DNA of 64,000 bases from contig NZ_FOUG01000002.1 in the NCBI RefSeq assembly GCF_900114785.1, positions 124,001 through 188,000 of the forward strand, read 5' to 3'. The DNA is from Variovorax sp. OV329 (GTDB lineage: Bacteria > Pseudomonadota > Gammaproteobacteria > Burkholderiales > Burkholderiaceae_C). Positions 50,901 to 60,565 of this stretch are shown piece by piece (positions within the stretch are counted from its first letter, which is position 1; every line of letters begins with the position of its first letter). The notes under the pieces were generated by a model. It had not been told where the DNA came from. It searched no databases and was given only the letters and a program-made list of their open reading frames with translations. The position numbers and the translations under genes were made by a program.

Positions 50901-51507
50901 CTGCCCCATGGCATCGACCCATCTCATGTCCGGCCTGCGCAAGCTCTCGTGCTCGGAGATCGCGCCGCCGCTCAATGCCGACGAAGTCGTGAACACCGCA
51001 TCGCACTTCGCGTTGGGCGGCTATCTCTCGACCGAATTCCTCATCATCACCGGCATCTACAACCTGCTGAAGCATGACCAATGGACGCGCTTGCATGACG
51101 AGCCCGCGTTGATCGGCAAGGCCGTATGGGAGATGTTGCGCTATGACGCTCCTTTCCAGATGGCAGATCGCTGGGTCGAGGCTGAGACGGAACTGGGAGG
51201 CGTCACGATCCCTCCGCGCAGCAAGGTGACGGTGGTCTACGGATCGGCCAACCGTGACCCCGCAATCTTCACCGACCCCGATCGATTCGACATCACGCGC
51301 GACTTCGACGCCAAGGCGATCTACGGATTCGGCCACGGTATCCATCGATGCATCGGCGAGCGCCTGGCACTGGTTGTCGCCAGTGCCGCAATCGGCGCGC
51401 TGGTTCGAAAATTCCCCAACGCCAGGTTGTCCTCCAAGGACCAGGGTGAATGGCTGCCCGACCCCTACTTCCGCTCGCTGACGAAACTCACCATCGACCT
51501 GACCTGA
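47944..51507 (+). CDS. DyP-type peroxidase / cytochrome P450 fusion with duplicated N-terminal module
   Basis: A 1187-residue protein of three parts. Residues about 5-130 and 160-295 are two copies of one module (both share HYARFLPL, an E(Y/F)DG segment and a Lys-Thr-Val end). Residues about 313-770 are a DyP-type haem peroxidase with GxxDG as G482-Y-R-D485-G486, proximal His623 (GAHIRRFNPR) and a distal Arg pair near 645-646. Residues about 777-1187 are a P450 with DPPRHT (859-864), ExxR as E1063-R1066 and the haem cysteine Cys1136 in FGHGIHRCIGE. The frame is continuous; no stop or frameshift separates the domains. A GGAGG precedes the ATG. Divergent from a LuxR gene. Confidence 0.9.
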   Translation: MAQDVAQHCNAFSLALTLADPTKVSQLRALLALQRDAINAGLSTIRSLHYARFLPLEALGQILFVAEYDGPSDTFVEELARALKAPLNMLLHEVKAGPPLPIELHPEDFKAYVEKARGLDTSPFGAYEEKTVQQVLDTEPPPCAGDAGRAASRVGDEATASRIAGPFSLLMRLEDPHKLPELLSRLADPYTKGRIDAALRSLDYVHYARFLPLIDRGALMIITEFDGIMRDYVMDFAAALDREFSLILAYMKGRPMLPVSEYPAEFWDYVSANLVEDTGLYSAYPGKTVLDIVGADKPKNAPDQPRGPAPAVDQTDVQGNVLRGFRPSKAFHYYLTFPDASKGRAFVSKFPVTSGQGKPSNDSVCFNIGFTHAGLANLGVPQPILGAFPEAFRAGPAARAERTGDAGDDALGNWSVGGPTSPAVHAVVSVLCRPGADDAAARQQVEALIVAYGVQPQLCASGQVYAIKAETLAGAADTIHFGYRDGISQPRIEGITDLTGRDQKANAVAGDFLLGHDYLNSRGGRYIGKLFEPLARNGTYAAFRIIEQKVAEFEHWLEVTAQASGLTTEVLAAKLMGRFRDGTPIAKYDTPASDPTDDFDYAGPDEKSTAGDPNGLRCPIGAHIRRFNPRSGLVLGLPWGRHLIRRGLPFGPRYVGKDEGSVQRGLVGMFICGDLEAQFEFLLNVWGRRDLSAYGLRGTQDPFTAHAPTRFHLMDGDKGCRSIPVDRLTRTLGSLYLFMPGIKGLAWIGSGIWLQGENAALAQRMMAVATRAQERGLDPTSPAFRNDPYPSYANRRKGSPVEKMGFEQNSYWVFSHDLVTKVCDPANQNVFLKPGRNRLHTPRPFGISAETDDGLFFMDPPRHTVVRPAMDEVFATAIGPVLKSVQAQADALVDSVAGLPRLEIVKGYAGRIAPWAFMEAMGIPPGPEGAPPDMERFMVEAWTRAMLSGRSPSLPAELRVAGGTSGLALHSYLAALAREQVGTDNTCPMASTHLMSGLRKLSCSEIAPPLNADEVVNTASHFALGGYLSTEFLIITGIYNLLKHDQWTRLHDEPALIGKAVWEMLRYDAPFQMADRWVEAETELGGVTIPPRSKVTVVYGSANRDPAIFTDPDRFDITRDFDAKAIYGFGHGIHRCIGERLALVVASAAIGALVRKFPNARLSSKDQGEWLPDPYFRSLTKLTIDLT

Positions 51508-51523
51508 CACTCCACTGCATCAC

Positions 51524-54085
51524 ATGCTCCCAGGCGCCCCCGACGAAGCCCCCCTCTACCGCTTCGGCCGAGCCGAGTTGGATGCGGCTGCCCAGGAGTT
51601 GACCATCGACGGCAAGCGTGCGCCCCTGGGCGCACGCGGCGTCGGCCTGCTGCGCATGCTCATCGAGCGGCGGCAGGCGGCCGTCTCCAAGCACGAATTG
51701 CTGGAGAAGGTGTGGAGCGGCGTGATCGTCGAGGAGAACAACCTGCAGGTGCAGATCTCCACGCTGCGCCGCCTGCTGGGTCCTCACGCCATCGCGACCA
51801 TCCCGGGTCGGGGCTACCGCTTCATGCTGCCGCTGGAAGGCGAGCCCCCCGATCCATCGGAAGCGAACGGGACCCTGCGGGGCCCGGCGAACGGGGAGCC
51901 GATGCGGCGCGCAGCCAACGCGGGCAACCTGCCCGTACGCCTGCCCGAGCTCTACGGGCGGCATGACGAAAGCGCCGCCGTCCAGGCACTGGTGCAGGAA
52001 CACAGCCTGGTCTCGATCGCCGGCGCCGCAGGCATCGGCAAGACGCGCCTGGCCATGGCGGTGGCCGCGGCGATGGCGCGCGAGTGTCCCGACGGGGCCT
52101 GGCTCATCGAACTGGCGGCGGTCAACGATCCGCGCCTGCTGGTGCAGAGCGTCGCCCAGGGCATGCGGCTCGCCCTGCCTGGCCTGCGAGAGCCCATCGA
52201 CGAGCTGTGCGCCGCGCTTCACGCCCGGCGCGCGCTGCTTGTACTGGACAACTGCGAGCACCTGATCGAGGACATCAGCACGCTGATTGCACGGTTGCTC
52301 AACGACGGCGAGGCACTTCGCATCCTGGCCACGACGCAGGAGGCGCTGAAGCTGCCCGAGGAATGCGTCTACCGTCTCTCGCCGCTTTCAGTGCCGGCCA
52401 ACGCACAGGTCGCGGATCCGCTCAGCTATGGCGCGGTGCGCCTGCTCTTCGAACGCGTGCGCGCGCTGCGCCCGCAGTTCAACATCGACAGCTCCAACGT
52501 GGAAGCGGTGGTGGATATCTGCCGCCGGCTGGACGGTCTGCCGCTGGCCATCGAGCTCGCGGCTGCGCGCGTGCCGATGCTGGGGGTGATGGGCGTGGAA
52601 GAACGCCTGGGCGAGCGCTTCCACGTGCTCACCGGCGGCTCGCGCGTGGCTCCCAAGCGCCACCAGACGCTGCGCGCCGCGCTCGACTGGAGCCATGCGC
52701 TTCTGGACGAGAACGAGCGCGCGGTCTACCGGCGCCTGGGCGCATTCGTCGGCAGCTTCTCTCTCGAAGGTGCACAGGAACTGGTGGCCTCGGAAGACAT
52801 CGACGCCTGGTCCGCGCTCGAATACCTCAGCAGCCTGGTCGAGAAGTCCCTGGTCATCGCCGAAGGCGAGCCACGACCGCGCTACCGCATGCTCGAATCG
52901 ACGCGGGAGCACGCCCTGGAGCAACTCGCCGGCGCGGGCGAGACCTACACCTGGCTGGCGCGCCATGCAGAGGTCACCTGGCACGCACTTCAGCACTACG
53001 TCAAGGGCCGGCGCACGGAGGCGATCCTGGCCGAGATGCCCAATGTGCGCAGCGCCTACGAGTGGGCACGAACGACGCCGCAGGCGCGCGTCGAGGCAGT
53101 GGCACTGGCCACCCTGCCCTCGATGATCGTCGCGGTCCGCGGCGCAGTGCAGGAAGCGCGCGAGCGCCTGCTCGAAGTGGAACCGCTGGTGGGAGACGAC
53201 CTGCCCAAGCCGCTGGTCGCGCAGTACTGGCAATGGTATGCCCGCATTGGCCTGGGCGGCCGCCTTCCAGCCTCGCGCTGCGTCGATGCGCTGCAGCGGG
53301 CCGAACGCATGTTCAGCGAGCTGGGCCGCGAACGCCATGTGCACGCCTGCCGGCGTCATCTGGCCGAGGCCCTGCTCGATGCGGGCGACCTGGCAGGGTC
53401 CGCGCAGGCGCTTGAGCGCGCGAGGATGATGGAAATCGAAGGCTGGCCGCCGGTCGACACCATGCGCCGCATGCGCGTGCAAGGGCTGTGGCTCGCCAAG
53501 GCCGGGCGCACTGAAGAGGCCCTGCATTGCTCCGCCCTGGCGCTCGAGAAGGCGCAGGACACCAACATCGGCCGCTACCAACTGGTGCTGCTGGACGACA
53601 TTGCGCGCTTCCACCTGGAGGCGGGCAACGCCCATGAAGCTGCCGAGCGCTACAGCGCCCTGGTCGACCGCTCGCGCCATGCGCAGGCAGGCCTGACCTT
53701 GTCCAACGCACTGTCGGGCCTGATCGCGGCGCTGACCGCGGAAAAGCAGCTGGACGAAGCAGAGGCGGTGGCGGCCGAGGCTGTGCCCGTCCTGTCCCGC
53801 AGCTCCATCCTGGTGGCACGCGCCGACATCCTGTCACTGCTGATGGCACAGCGTGGACGACACGAGGCCGCGGCGCGCCTGCTGGGCGCATCGGAGCACT
53901 TCCGAGCCAGCTGCGAGACGCCGCGCGACCCGGTCGAACGGCGCTGCCGCGCCGATGCAATGGCTTTTCTCGCAGGGGCAGTTGGCCAGACGCAGCTGCG
54001 CGAATGGATGACGGCCGGTGCCGGTGCGACCGAGGCCGAGTTGGTGGCACTGCTGCCGTCCAACGCGAAGGCCAGCCCGCGCTGA
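51524..54085 (+). CDS. Winged-helix / STAND-ATPase regulator adjacent to DyP-P450
   Basis: An 853-residue regulator. An OmpR/CadC winged helix spans about 10-105 (VSKHELLEKVWSGVIVEEN, ATIPGRGYRFMLPL). The NTPase domain carries Walker A GAAGIGKTRLAMAV at about 165-180 and Walker B LLVLDNCEHLI. The C-terminal half is helical repeat. It shares this plan and several motif strings with the regulator at 25050. It begins 16 bp after the DyP-P450 gene on the same strand, so it is probably co-transcribed and could regulate that gene. Confidence 0.9.
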   Translation: MLPGAPDEAPLYRFGRAELDAAAQELTIDGKRAPLGARGVGLLRMLIERRQAAVSKHELLEKVWSGVIVEENNLQVQISTLRRLLGPHAIATIPGRGYRFMLPLEGEPPDPSEANGTLRGPANGEPMRRAANAGNLPVRLPELYGRHDESAAVQALVQEHSLVSIAGAAGIGKTRLAMAVAAAMARECPDGAWLIELAAVNDPRLLVQSVAQGMRLALPGLREPIDELCAALHARRALLVLDNCEHLIEDISTLIARLLNDGEALRILATTQEALKLPEECVYRLSPLSVPANAQVADPLSYGAVRLLFERVRALRPQFNIDSSNVEAVVDICRRLDGLPLAIELAAARVPMLGVMGVEERLGERFHVLTGGSRVAPKRHQTLRAALDWSHALLDENERAVYRRLGAFVGSFSLEGAQELVASEDIDAWSALEYLSSLVEKSLVIAEGEPRPRYRMLESTREHALEQLAGAGETYTWLARHAEVTWHALQHYVKGRRTEAILAEMPNVRSAYEWARTTPQARVEAVALATLPSMIVAVRGAVQEARERLLEVEPLVGDDLPKPLVAQYWQWYARIGLGGRLPASRCVDALQRAERMFSELGRERHVHACRRHLAEALLDAGDLAGSAQALERARMMEIEGWPPVDTMRRMRVQGLWLAKAGRTEEALHCSALALEKAQDTNIGRYQLVLLDDIARFHLEAGNAHEAAERYSALVDRSRHAQAGLTLSNALSGLIAALTAEKQLDEAEAVAAEAVPVLSRSSILVARADILSLLMAQRGRHEAAARLLGASEHFRASCETPRDPVERRCRADAMAFLAGAVGQTQLREWMTAGAGATEAELVALLPSNAKASPR

Positions 54086-54095
54086 TTCCCGTGGC

Positions 54096-54773
54096 TCAAG
54101 CCGCAGCGAGCGCCGCCCCGCCTGCCGCCATGAGTCCCAGCGCCCAAACCCTGTCCAGGTTCAGCCACGTGCGCTGAAGCATGCGCAGCCCCAGATAGCG
54201 ATACACCAGCCACGCGATCCCCGCACCGGCGGTGATCATCACCAGCGTGTGCACCAGCGCCACCGTCAGCGCGGTGCCTAGGCTCGCCGCCATCAGCATG
54301 CGCATCGCAGAGGCTTCTGCCTGCGGGGCCGGACCACACAGCCCGATGAAGATCGGCAGCAGCATCAGTCCCGCGCCATGCACGCTCGCCATCACGAAGG
54401 ACCACAGCGCCAGCTGCGTGGGCCGGATGCGCGCCATCCAGCGATGGCGGTGGAGCACGCGCGACCAGGGCGTGAGCAACACCACGCCGAAGAGCAATAC
54501 CAGCAGGCCGGCGCCGATGCGGATCTCGCGGCTCCACTGCATCAGCCAGCTCAGCAGCGCAAAGGGCAGCAGCACGAGGGCCATGGCCAGCAGGTGCCCG
54601 GCGCCCAGCGGCAGCCACGCGCTCCACACTGCCCGGGCCCGCCGCCCGTCCAGGCCGCGCGCCACCGCAAGCGGCCAGCCCATGGCCGGATTCAGGCCGT
54701 GATAGACGCCCAGCAGCACAACGCCGGCCCACAGCCAGGCGCTGGCCACGAGGGTGCCCTGCTGCACGTTCAC
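54096..54773 (-). CDS. Multi-pass membrane protein paired with selenium-binding protein
   Basis: A 225-residue protein with about six hydrophobic spans. LGVYHGLNPAMGWPLAVARG near the N-terminus carries a conserved-looking His-Gly pair that recalls metal/ion permeases, but I do not assign a family. A GTG start at 54773 overlaps the stop of the selenium-binding-protein gene (GTGA at 54770-54773), implying coupled translation and a linked role in sulfur or metal handling. Confidence 0.7.
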   Translation of the reverse strand: MNVQQGTLVASAWLWAGVVLLGVYHGLNPAMGWPLAVARGLDGRRARAVWSAWLPLGAGHLLAMALVLLPFALLSWLMQWSREIRIGAGLLVLLFGVVLLTPWSRVLHRHRWMARIRPTQLALWSFVMASVHGAGLMLLPIFIGLCGPAPQAEASAMRMLMAASLGTALTVALVHTLVMITAGAGIAWLVYRYLGLRMLQRTWLNLDRVWALGLMAAGGAALAAA

Positions 54774-56188
54774 GCCGACGAGTAGCAGAAGGAATCGGTG
54801 GAGCAGTCGCCGCCCTGCAGCCGGACCTGGTGCGCCGCGTAGTCGTCGCCGAAGTCCACGCAGAAGTTCTTGTCCAGCTCGATGCCGCCGTCCTTGCCGA
54901 CGTTGCACATCACCTGCCGGCCCGGGATGCCCTTGGCGTAGTGCGGATAGAACTGCGAATCCCAGCGGCTGTAGAGCGAGTTGGTGAAGTACACGCGCTT
55001 GCCGTCGCGGCTGATCTCGGTCATCTGCGGGCCGCCGCCGAAGGCGCTGCCGTTGGGATGCTTCGCGTTGTTCACGATGCCGCCGATGCGCACGCTGCCC
55101 ACCAGCTTCGGGTTCATCGGGTCGCTCACCTCATACTGCCGCAGCTCGCCCGTGCCCCAGCAGGCCACGTACAGGAAGCGGTCGTCCATCGACAGGTCGA
55201 TGTCGCTGATGAGCGGTGGCACCGCGCCGAAGCCCTGCAGCAGCGGCGGCAGCACCGAGGCGTCGGCCGGCTCGGGCGGGATCACCGCGGTCTTCTTCGC
55301 GTTGAACTTGCCGTCCTTGTCGCGCCACCAGGTCCAGATCGAGCCTTCGAGGTTGGTGGTGTCCACCACCACGCCGACGAAGCCCCATTCGCGCACCGGG
55401 TCGTGCGCCGGCCGCACCTCCAGCGCCATCTGGTGGTTGGCGCCCAGGTCGATGGTCTGCACGTGTCGGCGCCCGCGCAGGTCCCAGAAATGCAGCTGGT
55501 GGCCGTAGCGGTTGCCCAGCAGTTCCTCGGGCACCACGCCGTTCTCGAACTGCGGCGGCAGCCCCCATTCGCTGGACACCATGTAGTCGCGCGGCAGGTT
55601 CCACCAGAAGTCGTAGTGCAGCTTCTGCGGACCGCGCTCGATCTCCCACTTGCCCAGAATGTCGAAGGTCTGGCAGTCCATCAGGAACACGCCGGGTGGC
55701 CCTTCGGTGCCGTCGGCACCGCCACCGCCCAGCGTGCTGATGTACAGGCCCTCGGGCCCGCAGTGCACGGTGTGCGGGCGCGAGTAGCCGGTCTTCTTCA
55801 GCACTTCCTCGGGCTCGATGGTGCGCACCAGCCTGGGCTTGCGCGGGTCGGGCTCTGTGTCCACCACGTACACCCGCGAGGAGCGGATGCCCGGGATGAT
55901 CAGGTAGCGGCGCTTGAGGAAGGCATGGCCCGACATGGGCCACAGCGCCGAGCTGCACGCGTTCCAGCCGAAGTGGTGGAACTCGTCGCCCTTGTTGGGC
56001 ATGTCCAGCCGGTACAGCACTGTGCCGTAGGTCTTGGACGAAGGATCGACGTCCACCACCGCCAGCGCGTCCGGCCGCGAGGCATCGGGCGAGAGAAGCG
56101 CGGTGTAGGCGATGCGTTCCGGCTCCGCTTCCATCGCCAGGCGCGGCGTGGGATGGAAGCTCGGGTCGGTTCGGAGGGAATCGGGCAT
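54770..56188 (-). CDS. Selenium-binding protein / methanethiol oxidase family
   Basis: A 472-residue protein of the SELENBP1/MtoX family, the same length as human SELENBP1. Family blocks are GWNACSSALWP, HTVHCGPEGLYISTLG, HYDFWWNLPRDYMVSSEWG, and the C-terminal CSTDSFCYSSA. MtoX enzymes oxidise methanethiol to formaldehyde, H2S and H2O2. GAGGAG lies 6 bases before the ATG. No SCO1 or MauG-like gene is adjacent here; instead it overlaps a membrane-protein gene. Confidence 0.93.
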   Translation of the reverse strand: MPDSLRTDPSFHPTPRLAMEAEPERIAYTALLSPDASRPDALAVVDVDPSSKTYGTVLYRLDMPNKGDEFHHFGWNACSSALWPMSGHAFLKRRYLIIPGIRSSRVYVVDTEPDPRKPRLVRTIEPEEVLKKTGYSRPHTVHCGPEGLYISTLGGGGADGTEGPPGVFLMDCQTFDILGKWEIERGPQKLHYDFWWNLPRDYMVSSEWGLPPQFENGVVPEELLGNRYGHQLHFWDLRGRRHVQTIDLGANHQMALEVRPAHDPVREWGFVGVVVDTTNLEGSIWTWWRDKDGKFNAKKTAVIPPEPADASVLPPLLQGFGAVPPLISDIDLSMDDRFLYVACWGTGELRQYEVSDPMNPKLVGSVRIGGIVNNAKHPNGSAFGGGPQMTEISRDGKRVYFTNSLYSRWDSQFYPHYAKGIPGRQVMCNVGKDGGIELDKNFCVDFGDDYAAHQVRLQGGDCSTDSFCYSSA

Positions 56189-56323
56189 GGCGGCTCCTCG
56201 GCGGGCAAGGGACGATGGAAAGCACACGCGAAACGAAACAGGCGCAAAAGTATGCGCCAGGCTTCATCCCTCACCAAGGGCCGATACACACCTTACGGCG
56301 CGCTACAGCGCGCGCCGGAGACC

Positions 56324-57247
56324 TCAGGCGGCCGCCTGGTGGCCCTTCTTGCCGAAGAGCTTCTTGCCCAGTTCCACCGCGAACAGGACGATCGCGCCGG
56401 CGATCACGCCCACCACCAGGTTGGCCAGCATCGAGCCCAGCACCGACGCTGCACCGCCCCACTGCGCCAGCCAGGCTTCGATCGCATGGCCCAGCGCCGG
56501 CACGCCATGCACCAGGATGCCGCCGCCCACCAGGAACATCGCGGCGGTGCCCAGCACGGACAGCGTCTTCATCAGCCAGGGCGCCAGCCACAGCAGCCCG
56601 CGGCCGATGGCCTGCACCGCGCTGCTGGCACGCCGGCTCAGGTACAGGCCCAGGTCGTCCAGCTTCACGATGCCGGCCACCAGGCCGTACACGCCCACGG
56701 TCATGGCGATGGCGATGCCCACCAGCACCGCCAGCTGCGTGCCGAAGGGCTTGCCCGCCACCGTGCCCAGGGTGATGACGATGATCTCGGCCGACAGGAT
56801 GAAGTCGGTGCGCACGGCGCCCTTGATCTTGTCCTTCTCCACCTGGCGCAGGTCCACCTTCTCCTCGACCAGCGCGGCTTCCAGCTCGGCCCGCTCGGCC
56901 TGCGCCTCTTCCTTGTGCAGGAACTTGTGGGCCAGCTTCTCCACGCCCTCGAAGCACAGGAAGGCGCCGCCGATCATCAGTAGCGGCGTCACGGCCCAGG
57001 GCAGGAAGGTGCCGATCAGCAGCGCCGCCGGCACCAGGATCGCCTTGTTGACGAAGGAGCCCTTGGCCACCGCCCACACCACCGGGATCTCGCGTTCGGC
57101 CCGCACGCCCGACACCTGCTGCGCGTTGAGTGCCAGGTCGTCGCCCAGCACGCCGGCCGTCTTCTTGGCGGCCACCTTGGTGAGGACGGAGACGTCGTCC
57201 AGCACGGTGGCGATGTCGTCGAGCAGCAGCAGCAGGCTGGAGGCCAT
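56324..57247 (-). CDS. DUF808 (YedI-type) inner-membrane protein
   Basis: A 307-residue protein of the DUF808 family. The conserved [42 protein letters not shown] N-terminus is present (positions 8-46), followed by about four to five membrane spans and a charged central segment ([15 protein letters not shown]). The function of the family is unknown. It stands between the selenium-binding protein gene and thiC, separated from thiC by a strong hairpin. Confidence 0.92.
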   Translation of the reverse strand: MASSLLLLLDDIATVLDDVSVLTKVAAKKTAGVLGDDLALNAQQVSGVRAEREIPVVWAVAKGSFVNKAILVPAALLIGTFLPWAVTPLLMIGGAFLCFEGVEKLAHKFLHKEEAQAERAELEAALVEEKVDLRQVEKDKIKGAVRTDFILSAEIIVITLGTVAGKPFGTQLAVLVGIAIAMTVGVYGLVAGIVKLDDLGLYLSRRASSAVQAIGRGLLWLAPWLMKTLSVLGTAAMFLVGGGILVHGVPALGHAIEAWLAQWGGAASVLGSMLANLVVGVIAGAIVLFAVELGKKLFGKKGHQAAA

Positions 57248-57331
57248 AGATCGGGCGCAAAGAGGTTGAAAGCGCCGATGGTAAGGGCGGCGCAAGGCAA
57301 GCCCCAGTCCGCGAGGCTCGCCGGGCTGTCG

Positions 57332-57364
57332 GCCGATGGCGCGACCTGGGGCCGCGCCATCGGC
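57332..57364 (-). terminator. Strong hairpin just downstream of thiC
   Basis: A perfect 12-bp inverted repeat GCCGATGGCGCG / CGCGCCATCGGC with a 9-nt loop, starting 8 bp past the thiC stop on the minus strand. No T-run follows. It probably ends thiC transcription or protects its 3' end before the DUF808 gene. Confidence 0.65.
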
Positions 57365-57372
57365 GCAAGGGC

Positions 57373-59361
<1,989 letters not shown>

Positions 59362-59399
59362 TCACATGCCCATCGCGGGCGGTCTTCTCAGGATCAGCT

Positions 59400-59482
59400 C
59401 TTCTTCCGCCGGTATTAACCGGATCAAGTTCATCGGGTCCGGCCTTGGATCAGGCCGTCTCAGCACACTGTGCACCCCGGAG
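59400..59482 (-). ncRNA. TPP riboswitch (THI element) of thiC
   Basis: On the minus strand the conserved parts follow in order: GGGGTGC (59478-59472), CTGAGA (59463-59458), ACCCG, and the GAACTTGATCCGGTTAATACCGG block (59431-59409), ending GGAAGA. This matches the THI-box consensus. The leader from its end to the thiC ATG is about 135 nt, room for an expression platform. Confidence 0.95.
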
Positions 59483-59502
59483 CGACCGCGATTGTAGTCC
59501 CG

Positions 59503-60021
59503 TCAGGCCACGTCGCGCTTGAGGCGAATCTCTTCGATGCGCGTGGCGCCGATGGCGGTGGTCTTGGCGGTCTTCATCTCGCGCTTGAAGCCGGCCAGCT
59601 CGATGAAGCGGATGGCGCGGTCGTTGCGCAGCGGCACCCAGATGGTGACGGTGGTGCAGCCTTCGTCGTCGAGGCCTTCGCGTGCGGCGTCCCACAGGGC
59701 CACGCCCACACCCTTGCCCCAGTGCTCGGGCTTGATGTGCAGGGCCCAGATCTCGCCGGCAGTGGCGGGCGTCTTGGGGTCGCGCGAGCGGTCGAAGCCG
59801 ACGAAGCCGATGACGGCGCCGTCGATCTCGGCGACGTGGACCTGCGGCTCGCCGTACTCGATGGCATCGCGCCACTTGCCTTCACGCGAGGCAGGTGCGA
59901 GCAGGGCCAGCTGGTCTTCGGGCAGGATGTCCTTGTAGGCCGCCTGGGTGGCGGCGGCATGGACTTCGGCGACGGCTTTGGCGTCGCGCAAGGTGGCGGG
60001 GCGGACTTTGTAGTCAGGCAT
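59503..60021 (-). CDS. GNAT family N-acetyltransferase
   Basis: A 172-residue acetyltransferase. The acetyl-CoA block is IWALHIKPEHWGKGVGVALWD at about residues 92-112, and the C-terminal IRFIELAGFKRE segment is typical. It lies between the TPP riboswitch and a ferredoxin gene, in minus orientation. It resembles RimI-like enzymes acting on small molecules or protein N-termini; substrate unknown. Confidence 0.9.
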   Translation of the reverse strand: MPDYKVRPATLRDAKAVAEVHAAATQAAYKDILPEDQLALLAPASREGKWRDAIEYGEPQVHVAEIDGAVIGFVGFDRSRDPKTPATAGEIWALHIKPEHWGKGVGVALWDAAREGLDDEGCTTVTIWVPLRNDRAIRFIELAGFKREMKTAKTTAIGATRIEEIRLKRDVA

Positions 60022-60107
60022 CGGAAAAACAATCAAACAGGGAAACCGGAAAGCCCCCTATTGTCGCTCTTGCGGCTGGGCAGGCGAATAAACTTGCCCG
60101 CTCTCCC

Positions 60108-60395
60108 ATGAAGATCCGCATCGAACCCGCCGGCTTCGAATTCGAGGCCGCGCCCGGACGCACCCTCCTGCAGGCAGCCGAAGACGCCGGCCTGGAGATT
60201 CCCGCGTCCTGCCGCAACGGCACCTGCCGCACCTGCCTGTGCCGGGCCAGCGGCGGCGCAGCGGTGCGCTACCGCGTCGAATGGCCGGGCGTATCGCTGG
60301 ACGAGAAGGACGAGGGCTGGATCCTCCCCTGCGTGGCCGAGCCGCTCGGGGACATGACGCTTCACATCCCCTACGCCCTGTCCCTGTTCGACTGA
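60108..60395 (+). CDS. Plant-type 2Fe-2S ferredoxin
   Basis: A 95-residue ferredoxin. The cluster ligands are CRNGTCRTC (CX4CX2C) at about residues 35-43 and a fourth Cys in WILPCVAEP near 74, the fdx_plant-type pattern. It is likely a cytoplasmic one-electron carrier for an oxygenase or other redox enzyme. The ATG at 60108 begins the fold directly. It converges with the cydX gene. Confidence 0.92.
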   Translation: MKIRIEPAGFEFEAAPGRTLLQAAEDAGLEIPASCRNGTCRTCLCRASGGAAVRYRVEWPGVSLDEKDEGWILPCVAEPLGDMTLHIPYALSLFD

Positions 60396-60414
60396 GCCGG
60401 CGAGCACGAGCGGG

Positions 60415-60546
60415 CTAACGCCGCGGCGGCTTGTCCATCTTGTCGTGGCGGACGGCTTCGTCCTCCATCAGCTCGAACCACATCGCGTTGAGCACGGCAA
60501 AGGCGGCCGCCAGCGGCAGGCCGAGAATCCAGGCGAAGTACCACAT
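60415..60546 (-). CDS. cydX: Cytochrome bd oxidase small subunit CydX
   Basis: A 43-residue membrane peptide encoded just after cydB. It begins MWYFAWILGLPLAAAFAVL, the typical CydX single-span start, and continues AMWFELMEDE, then a basic tail. A GGGAGGA lies 6 bases before the ATG. CydX stabilises the bd-type oxidase haem centre. The gene is short enough to be missed by ordinary ORF finders. Confidence 0.9.
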   Translation of the reverse strand: MWYFAWILGLPLAAAFAVLNAMWFELMEDEAVRHDKMDKPPRR

Positions 60547-60565
60547 GTCGAATCCTCCCTATGGG

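Noticed and set aside
47944..51507. DyP-P450 fusion as two genes misread as one
   Set aside because: The frame is uninterrupted across the joining region (about residues 760-790), and no ribosome binding site plus start codon was noticed before the P450 part.
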